Positions 11,672 through 30,578 of a stretch of DNA of 64,000 bases are shown piece after piece (the first letter of the stretch is position 1; the number at the start of each line of letters is the position of its first letter). The stretch comes from Paraspadella gotoi (Eukaryota; Chaetognatha), in assembly GCA_051294375.1 (NCBI GenBank), contig CM119265.1:8502772-8566771 (forward strand). Direction: 5' to 3'. Made by a program: the position numbers and the translations under genes. The notes beneath the pieces are model-generated. The model had not been told where the DNA came from. It saw only the letters and a list, made by a program, of their open reading frames with translations, and ran no database searches.

Positions 11672-12480
11672 TATCCATCCTTCATCGCAAACTCGCTCTC
11701 GTTAGTCTACAGACTCTACAGTCTACAGTCTACACTGTTCCTTTCAGCCTTCTCTCATTTCCCTATTTCCACCTTTTTCCTTCATTCCCTTTCTCGTCTC
11801 ATAGCAAGACCCTGCAAGCATTCAATCAATACACTCCCTGTTTATAAACTCCCAGAATGCTTTGCTTCCCTATAAATAAAGTGATATGATATTATCATTA
11901 AATGTTTGTATAAAAAGTCTACTTTCTTTTTTCTTTTCTTTTTTTTTTCTTCCTAATTCCCTCATCTTTTTTTCCATAACCTCTACTCCAATTTTGGATG
12001 TACCCTTTTCCAGATACGTAACTTCATCTGTACTTCCTTTCCCCTCTCACCCTTCGACTTACAAAAACCACCCATTGTTTTCCATAATGCCCACTTTTCC
12101 CCTACACACTGTCCACAGTGTCCACAGTCCTTCCCACCCACTGGTCATAACTTAAGCCTTTCCTCTCGCGAACCAAAGAAATCCGGGGATTTAGTCATGA
12201 ATAAGTCCTTCCGTCCGTTTGTTTGTCCGTCTCTTTCTTCCTTTCTTTTTATAGGTTACTACTCCGTGTCGTTCCTTTGTTATGCTGTTCCTTTTGTCCT
12301 ATTGTTTAGTTGTTCTTTACTAATGAAAGGGAGGAAGAAAAAATATACATGTACTTTAGACTATAAACACCCTTCATTTTTTCAGCGTCGTAAATACATT
12401 ATTAACTGTCCTAATAAGAACGTCATTAAATTTAGGTAAAAAAATAATAAGTATGTACGATGTACATAGTTTTGTCCTTT
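11672..12480. repeat. Dispersed repeat R1, copy 2
   Basis: Same-orientation copy of 219-1006. It differs mostly by short indels, including an extra CAGTCTA unit near 11720. It begins just after a (CCAT)n run at 11646-11670 and stops at TTTGTCCTTT, after which the two copies diverge completely, which marks the repeat boundary. Confidence 0.85.
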
Positions 12481-12614
12481 AATAAGGATCCTTACTAGAG
12501 GTTTAACACGTTTATATCTTTAGAATACAATAATATAACAAGCTTAAATTAAACAAGCTTAAATATTACAGTATTATTCTCTCCTCTCACTCCATCTCGC
12601 TCCCCCTTCCGCAG

Positions 12615-19688
<7,074 letters not shown>

Positions 19689-19714
19689 GTAGGAGAATTA
19701 TAATGGGAGAAAAA

Positions 19715-19990
19715 GGAAGGGAGGATTTAGGAAAGTGAGGAAAAGGAAAGTGAGGAAAAGGAAGGGAGGATTTAGGAAAGTGAGGAAAAGGAAGGAGGAT
19801 TTAGGAAAAGGGAGGATTTAGGAAAGTGAGGAAAAGGAAGGAGGATTTAGGAAAGTGAGGAAAAGGAAGGGAGGATTTAGGAAAGTGAGGAAAAAGAAGG
19901 AGGATTTAGGAAAGTGAGGAAAAGGAAGGGAGGATTTAGGAAAGTGAGGAAAAGGAAGGGAGGATTTAGGAAAGTGAGGAAAAGGCAGGG
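19715..19990. repeat. Purine-rich minisatellite, about 30-bp unit
   Basis: At least eight imperfect tandem units built from GGAAAGTGAGGAAAAGGAAG plus GGAGGATTTA. It begins 26 nt after the donor of the last clear zinc-finger-gene exon. The strand is almost purely purine. Confidence 0.9.
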
Positions 19991-20262
19991 GAAACGGACA
20001 AGAAGTGAGGATAAAGACAACGTGGTGAGAAAAAAAAAACAGAAGAGATGGCGAAGTGATAAAGAGAGTAAGAGCATAGAAAAAAAAATATTGTGAGAAA
20101 AAATTAGAATGAAAGGGAGAGAGGAAAGAGTTATAGTGAATTTAATGAAGCGAGGAAATCTAGAAACGATTAAAAAAAAATAAGAATAAGAATAACTTAT
20201 GAAAAAGAAAAGTAATTCTGAAAGAAAAGTATTAAAAGAAAAAACGAGATTAACCGATGCAG

Positions 20263-20414
20263 AAATCCTCTTACGTCAGAAATACCTCTCGTCGCACAAA
20301 GACGCGAACGACGACGCCGATATTTTCGTGGGCGCCGCTGCCGTCGCCGCCTCCAGCGTTGGCACCGTCTCATCGGATCTCCTTCAGGGTGATACATCGG
20401 CCAATGGACAATGA
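20263..20414 (+). CDS. Possible last exon of the zinc-finger gene
   Basis: After an AG at 20261-20262, one frame reads EILLRQKYLSSHKDANDDAD followed by an Ala/Ser-rich tail and a stop at 20414. The peptide looks like a natural C-terminus for a matrin-type finger protein. However the preceding exon ends in phase 0 and this frame needs phase 1; the phase-0 frame (KSSYVRN...) is open but looks random. Either a small exon is missing in the minisatellite region, or there is an indel, or the exon is not real. Confidence 0.35.
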
Positions 20415-21395
20415 CGGCATGACGAAGACGAGGCCGAAAAGCTGTCTGGCGAAGGAAAGGGACTGAGACGGAAATTTTAAAAGGACAGTCGCTGAACTGA
20501 CAGCAGTCGATGGGATCGGGTATATGGCGAACGTTCAAGGGCTTCTTCCGGTGTCTTAAGGTGCACGCTGGATTCGCCCCGCCCAATAAACTTGTTTGCG
20601 CCGATCGCAACCCGACCGACAGAGTCAACCAGAGCGACTGCGTTTCGATTCCGTCAAATACAGCATGAATCTCTTTGATCCCAAACTTCTTCCTGACAAT
20701 ACCATTGATATCATAAATATTAAATAACCTATTAAGTTCTACTAAAATTCTAATTAAGTTAACTTGATTCAAAAGTCATAAATCAAAGTTAAAATGTACG
20801 ACTGATTACAATAATTAACAACTGTTAGTGTTACAACACCCGCCAACTTATTTTGCCTCAAATAGAGAGGATAACAAACTTTTAGGTCAGACTTAGATTT
20901 TTGATTTCAATTTCTTTTTTTTTATGGGTTTTTTACATTGGCTATTAAATTTTTCCGTCTGCCGTTTATTTTCTTTATATTTTTGATGTTTTTTTAAATC
21001 TGGTTTGCCGTCTCGATTCCACCTCATTTCCACCCCGATAATGTTTTTGACTATTTAAGTTGATGTAATATATATTGCTAAATCGAAATTATTTAAATGG
21101 GTTCCGCCAGATGGCGGAAGCTTTCGCGAAATTGCCCAACCCCCTTTTTTTTCCCTGCTCCCCACTTTTTACGGTCATGAAAGCAAAAATTAAACGGATT
21201 TCAAATTTTTGGAGTTAAAAATTGTATTTTTAAAAATATTTAAAACGGAGTACATGAGGGAATTATATGAAAAAAAAGAAATTCAAAGTAGTTCAATTCT
21301 CCGAAAACAGCTAAATTATAAATTAATGTCGTCCACATTAGTGACGTTTTGAAAATTTGAAAATTAGTTTGTCACACATCTAAAAAAAGTTAGTT
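20415..21395. other. Spacer between convergent genes
   Basis: This is the 3' spacer between the zinc-finger gene (+) and the PP1-motif gene (-). It includes a GC-richer piece at 20420-20680 and is otherwise AT-rich. A minus-strand frame runs across 20197-20772, but I do not recognise its product and it overlaps the possible plus-strand exon. Confidence 0.5.
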
Positions 21396-24300
21396 TTAAG
21401 AACCAGATAGATTTCCCTTTTGTCTTTTTTTCTTCGATCCTTTTTTCTTTCTTCTCCCCTTAACTTTTTTACCCTCCTCTTCCTCCTCCTTCTCTTCCTC
21501 CTCCACCTCCGTCTCCGCCTCCTTCATCTCTTGATAATGTCGACTGTAGTAGCGAAGAAACGAGGGAAAGACTTTCGCCGATTTGAGTCTTTGAGAGTCA
21601 GAAGCAGCGCCGCCGCCGCCGCCGCGGGAACCAGCGCCGCCGCTTCCTTCAGCGCCACCGTCGACGACGGCCAACGCAGTGCTGGCGACGCTGGCGACCT
21701 CGTCGTCATCGTCCTCGTCGCCGCCGCCACCGCAGCCGAATCTCTCCATTTCGAAATCAGCGGGCAGAATTTCGCCGCCAACGGCGCCGCCCAACATAAG
21801 AGCGGCCTCGTCAGCGTCTCTATCGCTCGTCTCATCGTCGTCGTCGAATCTCGGCCAACTGGACGATCCTCTCCGGGAGCCCGTCGCAGTTGAGAGCAAG
21901 ACGTCTGAGGAGAGAGACCTGCCGACAAAGGCGGTCGACGAGGACGTCGATGAAGTCTCGGGAGAAGACGAGGCGGGGTGGGAATGGGTCGCGGAGGCGG
22001 CGGAGAAACTGGCGGAGGCGGAGAACGAGCCATTGAAGATGGAGGAAGCGGCGGCTGGTGCGAGGAAAGGAGCGGAAGCGGATGCAGCGGCTGGAGCGGC
22101 GCGGGCTGCTGCTGCCGCGGAGATTGAGTCTTCGTCGTCCTCTTGAGACTTCGGTTTCTTCTTCACCTCGGGATTCCGATTCTCCGATTGGAAGAGTTTG
22201 CCTAAAAGAAATTTTAAATTAGTAAATGATAAACTAATATAAAAAAAAAACTTCTTCAGAAAAAAATCGCTGATAATCAAATCAGCAAAGAGCAAATTTG
22301 TCTTTTCGACGAACCTCATAGAGTTTTAAAAAAATAATTTTGGCATAAGTAATGACACAGAAGTAGAGAACAATGACGGCGGTTCAATGACAAAGTCTAA
22401 TAAGAACAAGATGGCGTGTCTTAGATATTTCTTATCGCCGGGCACGCCCCCCCCCACACCCCCCTTTTATCGTCTGCGCTTTGTATTACTTCCGTTCTCC
22501 TCTTCGTTTCCATCCCCGTTTGGCTGCCTCTCTTTTCTCCGTTCCTCCCTTTGATCTTCGCTGAGGCGTCCCGGGTTCTCCATGTCCCTCATCTCCTTTT
22601 TTATGTCCTTGATTGATTCGTTGAGGTTATTAAGTTGTTGTCGTATTGTGCCTTGATTGAAGGCGGTAACGCTGGTCGTAGAGTCGGTCAGTTTAGCGTC
22701 GACGTCGTTATTCGCCATCACGTTTTCGATGGCGGAGGAGAGGGCGTCCATTATCTTTCCAAGGCGATCTTCACAGTCTTGCGTCCTATTGAACAGTTTG
22801 TCGAGATTGGTTGCTTGGTCATCTAGCTTGGCCGACAGGCGAGAGATTTCCTGATTCATAGAGTCCATTTTTTCGGCATTACTGACACTGATCATTTTAA
22901 GTAAACACAGGGTGATATGGCCATGCGCACTCTTCTCCATGTACTTTATCAGTATCTTGGGGATATCAAAGGTTACGCCAGGGAAACGGACCACATCACT
23001 GTCATCCGGCCTTCTTTGTTTTCTTTGTTTTCTTTGTTTTCTTTGTTTTCTTTGTTTTCTTGCATTGATGACGCTTGCGATGAGTTTCGCCGGCGACCAT
23101 CGGACTTTTGGGTTCGGCGATTCCGCAGATTCGTCTGCCATACTTTTACTCGATTTAGAAATCCTTCGAGGTCGAGACTCGAACGAGCGACTTTCCAGAA
23201 GCCACAAAAAAAATTCTCGAAGACGCAATTGTTTTTGACGTTTCCGTCCTCTACGATATTTAAATGAAAGGGAATTCTCGTCTTTTCCCTTTTTGAATTT
23301 TTTTTGCGATATCGAAATTTGAAGGGTTCGTGCAACTGCAAGTGTCGCAACTCAAAGTCCGTTGAATTTCGTTTAAAACGTTCGTTGGCTTTGGCTTTTT
23401 AAACCAATAATAATCGCTTAAAAATTAAACCTTTTTTTTTCGCTTATAAAGTTTTTTTTTGGATGCTCCAAATCCACATCAGATTAAAGTAACAGAGACA
23501 AAAATTATTAGGTTAAAATCCGACCGTAAATTAATGTGAAATGAATTATAGCGACTCCTTGAAATGCTGAGCAAAACTGACACAGATACAGATACAGATT
23601 GAACGGATCGACGACGCTACAATATTTTACCCGACGGTTTCACGCTCATCCGCTCATTGGTCCCTCGATTTAGACCAATGAGCGAATAGGAGAATTTTTC
23701 TATTGTCTTGACTCAATCGGCTTCAATCGAATCCTCGGGATTCTCTCCCTGCGACGCTAACAAAAACCTCCCCCCCCCTTTCCCCAGCTGTTCAAACCTT
23801 TGGCGGCGCCCGATTTGACGCGATACTTCCTCGTCGAGACGTTTGTTGAAGCGTCGCGCATCTTCGGGGCATCGTCCTTAGCCACGGGCGCCTCCTCGCT
23901 CAGCAAAGACGCGGAGTCGCTGTAATTCGACGTCCTCCCTTTAGATGGCTCGTCGTCGTCGCCTGGAAAAAGTAGTCGGATAGTATCATCGATCGCTAAT
24001 CAGTGATTTAGTTCGAACCTTTTTCTGGGTATGATAACTGGAAATGTCTTTTGATTGTGAGGGTCTATTGTCGGTCACTCTTTTGACAAGCTTGTCTAAA
24101 ATGTTGCTTTATATATCAATGAATATCAATATCGATGAAATATTTTTCAAGCGGAAAATTAAGGGATTAAGAAACAGTTTATAATTTCGACGCTTAATTC
24201 AGCAATAACTATGATTTAAATTAAGAAAATTAAGTCTTTAGTTGCATTTGTTTTTTAAGTATTGCAGTTGGAAATTTCAAGTTTATAAGTTTTGCTTCGG

Positions 24301-24993
24301 TTGTTAATAGGTGTCGCCTGCACTCAATAATCTTTCGACAAAAGAGCATGGGAGGCGCAAGTCATGATGATTCTGGATGATATTTGCATGTGATTTTCCC
24401 GTCTCTCCCGTCCCCACTTTACTACCGGATAAAAATTTCGCAATTTATCCTGAGTTGCATCGAAAGAGCAAATTTGAGGGCAAAGGCCATTCTCGATTCC
24501 AAAGTTGAAAGAATGACTTTTGGATTTTGGTCTCGATCCGAAGAAACTGAAGAATGACGAAGTGTGTGTGATTATTTAAGTTCGAAGTCTTTCGATCTTT
24601 GGTTTCCGTCTCTTAATTTTTCCCCACGATTCTTTTCCTCGCGTTTGGTTCCATTTTTTTTCTCCCGATGGTTCCGGCTATGCCACGAAGCGCTTACTAC
24701 AACGTCTTTCGGCGTCTCGTACCCAGGACCATTCCCCCCAACGACTCGACCATCCTGACGGAAATGTGTCCCGCCGCCGCCTCCGTCATCTTCAGGCGCA
24801 ACGAGTTGAGCGTCGTCTCAGCCAGCAGTAGCGGCGTCTTTGCCTATGCCGCCAGAGGCGCCGGATTGAGAGAAGACGGCGTCATTCCGCGCGTCGTTCT
24901 CAGCGATAAAAACGACGACGTCGTGGAAAGGGTCGACTCGAATCTCTTGGAGGCGAACCGACCTGTGAAGATTTTATCGGTCGTGAGAGAGAG

Positions 24994-25035
<42 letters not shown>

Positions 25036-28000
25036 TTAGAAAAAAAATAGAAAAAAATAAATATTCATCACTCTATCCCCTTTCTTGATTCAGCCGAATC
25101 CTCCATTAACCATTCTCGCGGCAATCTTTTCGGCGTCTTCGACGGACACGGCGGCCCCGAATGCGCCAACGCCGTCGCTCAACGCCTTCCCTGTTATTTG
25201 TCGCTTTTTTTAACGCCGCCTTCCCTGACGCGTCGTCTGCTGCGCGAGCGTCAGAGTGGAACGGAGCAGCTTCCGATCTCTACCGAATTGAAGCGTCCAT
25301 TACTGAGCAGAAAAAATGACGACCGTTTCAACCGGGCGACGCCGACGAGCTGCTTCGAGGACGACCTCTGGAATCTGGCCGAGGAAATCGTCGCGGAAGA
25401 TGACGACGAGGATCTGGATGAAGAAGACGTCTTCGCCGAGCATTTCTATCACATCGGGTGGCGTCCGGAATTTGTAGAAGCGGCATTCAAGCGCGCCTTT
25501 CTTCGACTCGACGCTGACTTGTCTCGCGCGGCGCTACTGTCGGTCGGCTACAACGCCGCCTCGCTCGTTATCGATCGTGCCCCGGCGTCGCCTCTTCTAT
25601 TCGCCGAAACCGGCGTTGGTCAAGCGGCGCGCGCTCTGACTTCCTCGGCGCCGATTTCGTCGCCGTTACCGGAAGAAGCGGCTTTCAAAGCTTTTGCTTC
25701 GGGCAGCGTTGCCACAGTCGCTCACGTCGCCGGGCGTAACCTTTCGGTCGCGTCTTGCGGCGACTCGCGCGCTGTTTTGGGATCGCGTCTTCACGGCGTA
25801 GTACCAGGATGGATCGCAACGCCCCTTTCGACGCCACACGACGCCGACAACGCCGCGGAATTGGCGCGTGTTTTATCTCAGCATCCAAGCGAGCGGATTA
25901 ACGATCTGGTCTGTGATGGGCGTCTACTCGGTCGTCTGCAGCCTTTCCGCGCTTTTGGCGACGCCATCTTCAAGTGGCCGGCTCCACTAGTCCGTCGACT
26001 CTTGCCAAGAAGCCTGCCCAATTTCTACGCGACGCCGCCCTACTTGACGGCGGCGCCGGAGGTTCACTGCAGGTCGTTGGAACCGCAGGACGAGTTTCTC
26101 GTCGTCGCCTCCGACGGACTGTGGGACATTATGTCGCCCGAGACCGTCGTCGATTGCGTGGGAAGATGGCGCCACAAAATCCAGACCGGCGCCGAGGGAA
26201 AAAGGACGCCGCGAGACGACGACAACGCCGCCACGCATCTGTTGAGGACGGCGTTTCGCGTCCGATTCGGCGACGACGAGGCGGTTTGGGAGGCGCTGGC
26301 GACGCCGTGGGGCGTGGCCCGATGGGACAGGGACGACATTTCAATCGTCGTCGTTCACTTTAATCGAGAATATTTGAGCAGAGGGTCGGGCGTTCAGGGT
26401 TAAAAGGGGGTTTGGGAGGTTAGTGCCTTAGTGGGTTAGAAGGAATTGCGGGGCTTTGGAGTTCTGGGTATAGGGATAAAAGTTATTTGCTCACGTGTCA
26501 CGAATTAAATTACTTGTTCCACCACATTCTCGTCAAAAGGGCGAGACGACGTTTATCTTGTCAGATTCATTTTCGATTTTTAATTTTCGCGAAAATAGCC
26601 ACCGACATTTTTTTTTTATTAATGACAAAAACGATATTAACATAATTGACTTTTCATTTTGATTGAAAGACTCGTTTTTTATATTTCTGTTTTTGCACAT
26701 GATGGTCCATAGTTGTATCCTCGTTACTTATTACTTACAACTAACTTCTAATTATTTTTTGAGCATTTCGTTTCTCTTAGAGCATTACAGTTTTGTAATA
26801 ACTTTTTGCAATGGGTTGGCCAGTATTAGAGAGAAGGAGAGAGATAAACAGATAGAGAGAGAGAACCGAGTGACCGCGACCGGCGACCGCCCACCGCCCA
26901 TGACATTTTTTTTTGTTTAAATGAGTTTCTTATTCGTACTTTATTCTATTAATTTTTGTATTTGTTTTAGCTTTCCAGTTATCTGTCTGCCCGTCCGTCT
27001 GTTTTTCTCAGAAGATGAAAATCTTAAATAGCTTCACTCACAGGTAATTTAGTCAGACTTGCCCTCGTCTCTGTCTCATCTTGACTCAATCTTATAAAAG
27101 AAGAAGGAACCTTCGCCTTTTGTTTCAAATACCCCAATTACCTCATCATAATGATTTATATCATCGTCTTCTGAGAACCAAATAGAACCTGCGGCTTTTA
27201 AAAGAATGTCTTGACAATCTACTACAGTTAACGTTTGCCAAATTAAAAAAAAAAATTTTGGATGTTACTCGTAAACTCGGACTTCCCCTTCCGAAATTTA
27301 ACTTAGGTGAAAGTAATTGAATATGTGTTTTTCTTTGTATTTTTTTATGTTTTCTTTCTTTTAAATTTTTATCTGTTGCCTCGCAAGGAATATATTTTAA
27401 GGCCAAGCTAAGCAACAAGTGAAAATTTTTTGAGATAAAGACGGACCGGAGCTCAATCTAACAGTGAAATTTAATATTACAAAAAATTATCGAAGAAGAA
27501 ACTCGTTATGATGAAAATAATACTAATTATAGTATTCTCCCTGAAAGCCTCTAGTTCCCTCGAAAAATTACAAATGCTTTTTTTTTATCTGTTAACTTAA
27601 TATACTAACGTTGCGAAACAAAATAGCAATCGGCGGGAAAAATTAAAAATCAAACGTAACTCTTGCTTCGTTAATTCCGGAAGTGGAAGCCCAAGTTCAC
27701 ACCTTCGCACCAATTGGTGTAACATTGTTTTCTTAACTTGAATGACTAGTAAGGGAAAAAGTCCATGGGCCGCCGGAGAAAAGAAGCGGATTTCTCCCTC
27801 AAGCCTGGTAATTATTAAAAGAGAATAGAAAATATACTACTATGGCAACAGCCGGGTTGCCTCTGATGCCCATTGGGATGGGGCATCTCACTGTTGGCTT
27901 CGGGGGCTTCCGACCCTCAGTGACGCCTCTAGTCACAGGCGCGGTTACCCTAGGACGGTCTCGCTTTGCAAACGCCTCTGAAGTCGTTATGACTGTGGAT

Positions 28001-30209
28001 GGAACACAACGCCTGGGATGGTGTATTGGCTGAACGATGGTCGACGTGAGGCGGAGTCAATATACCGCCACACTACGAAATTTATAGTAGAAACAGGTCG
28101 CTCGAAGGAAAAAGGGGGAAGCCGTCTGCAAGCGTTGGCCTAGCTCACTTTAAACCCTTTCTTCGATTAATTAATAACTGAAGCCTTCCCTCAAGTTTTT
28201 ACTCTCATCGCTATCTTTAGATTAAGAACTCTTATCCCACCTCCTCAAGAACTTACCCTCCATGCAGTCGCAGCACGTGAAGCAGCAGCTGCAGTCGCAC
28301 ATGCAGAGGAAGACGCGATCTTTGCAGGTGATCTTTTCGTCTTTGATCTCGTCGGCGCCGCCCAACGGGCCTTTAAGGATGCGACGACCCCGAAGTCCGC
28401 CTGAGCTGCCGAGAACGAGATCGTCAATTACGGATCCGGATGCGCATTGACAGTAAGTTGGGGAGTTTCGTCAGAATCGGGGAACTCTTTAACTTAAGAG
28501 GGGAATTCTAATTGGCCGTATTTCCGTTTCCTAGAGCAAATAGCGTTTGAGGAATTTCGTGGTCTTAATTCACGCCAACCAAGAAGTCAGAGAGGCAAGA
28601 CACACACTTTCGCCACGCTGAAAAGAACTCGAATGACCCGGAATTATCGTGTAATATTTTCTCGTCATTTAATTAATTAATTACAAACTACCACTCCACT
28701 ACTCGACGATTATCGCCGGTAGTCAATCCTGGGTTGAGCTAAATTCTTGTTGGGCTTCCCCGGACAATCTATTCGACTCCTAATCCGTTTTTTTTTTTTT
28801 TAAATTTTAATATTTAATTTATTTTTTTACCTTGTCGCCAATTGGGCCGCCAAACGTCCTTCCGCCAATCAGTTTCCTCCGGCAACTCGATCACTTCGTC
28901 TTCCGAATTAAACTTGACTTTTCTATTTCTCGCCTCCGCATCCGCCGCCGCCGCCGCAGCTGCCTTCGTCGAAATCAACGACTTTTTCTTTTTCAAAATC
29001 GACTTCCGCTTCGGGGACTGAGAAGAGGGAGATATATTTCGTCTGTTCGTAAACTTAAAATTAAATCAAGTTGTTTTGAGCGACCTAGTAACTCGTTTGA
29101 CCAATCTTGACTAGATTTAACTTGTTTTAATGTTTTAATGTTTTAATGTAATTAGTTATGACTAGTCCGAAGTATTTCTTGATTTAAACTTTACTTGATT
29201 TATACTACTTAATAATACTTTATTATTTACCTAACTAGACCAAATTTGTCTCAAGTCGGCGATAATTAGTCTATGAGTCTAGTCTGGTTGAAAAATTATA
29301 AATTTTAAACCTCATTAAATTATTTAAAAATTAAAAGTTAAGCTGTTCGTTGACAGATATTAACCGTGGCTTGTCGTTGGGGGAATAAATCCCGGTGATT
29401 CGTTTTAATATTCGAAACCGTGAAATCAAAGGATCTCGAAGAAATTGGAAAAAGAGACACGGGCTCATTTTCTCTAATTTGTGCGAAAGAAAAAAAGGGG
29501 GAAGCGCCTGTTTCGCTCTGACGATCCCCCTTAATTCCTCTGTTGATCCTTTTTCCTAATGAGAAACTGATTCACGAAGTGACTGCGTGGGCGATCGAAG
29601 ATGAAAAGAAATGGTCAATCAAGTTTGAAATATAAAGAGAAATCTAGAGAGAAAGCAAGAGAGAAATCAAGAGAGAGATATTGAGAGGAATCTAAAGAAG
29701 AATTTAAAAAAAAAATTTTTGACAGGAATCGAGAGGGTGAAGAGAAAGTGATAATTGTTATGTGTTAGTGACAGAATCGTTCAATATAAGCAGTCCCTGT
29801 GCTTTGGATAAGGCTGTAACAGCGGGTTACAGGCGGGTTAAGCGCCCCGTCCCTCTTAACTGCTTGGTGACCACCGGGCTAGAACCCTAGACCTTTGGGT
29901 TGGGAGGCGAATGACTTGCCTCCGGCACCAATGGCCGCTGATGAACGGTTGGTGGATTTTAGTCCACCATAAGGGCAATCTCGTGAGAAATCCAAAGAGA
30001 AATCTTAAGAAATTCTTGAAAGAAACTTGAGAGGAATCTAAAGAGAAATTTAGATAGTAATCTAGTAGAAATAAGTTTGAGTTTATTTGCAACAACGACT
30101 TTTATTAGTACATAAGGACGTACATGTTTCGGCTTTAGTTACAAGCCTTCTTCAGCGTCATAGAGAAAATTGTTTTGTGAACTTTTACAAATTATTGTGC
30201 AAAGGAAAA

Positions 30210-30297
<88 letters not shown>

Positions 30298-30497
30298 AGA
30301 GACAGGGCAATTGTGCAATGTATTGTTACTTATGTTCCTTTTTCTCTCTCTCTCTCTCTCCTCTCTGTCTCCTCCCTCTCTCTCAAAAATTTTTCACCAT
30401 TTAATTTCTTTTCACAGTCTAACTCAATCTGTCTTCACTTGACCTGTCCTCACATCTGACCACTATTCTTTTCTCACTCTGTGTTGGAAACTTTGCC

Positions 30498-30578
<81 letters not shown>

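Noticed and set aside
20197-20772. 191-codon minus-strand frame downstream of the zinc-finger gene
   Set aside because: It overlaps a better plus-strand exon candidate, and its Arg-rich half mirrors the Ala/Asp-rich plus-strand frame. No family was recognised.
23798-23926. Plus-strand reading of the KVKF-gene exon 4 (LFKPLAAPDLTRYFLVETFV... to a stop)
   Set aside because: It looks protein-like, but the minus strand has both splice sites and the correct phase with its neighbours, so the plus-strand frame is taken as its shadow.
29800-29960. tRNA-like or SINE-head-like block
   Set aside because: A weak B box and a stem are visible, but no acceptor stem or A box fits; it is unique in the window.
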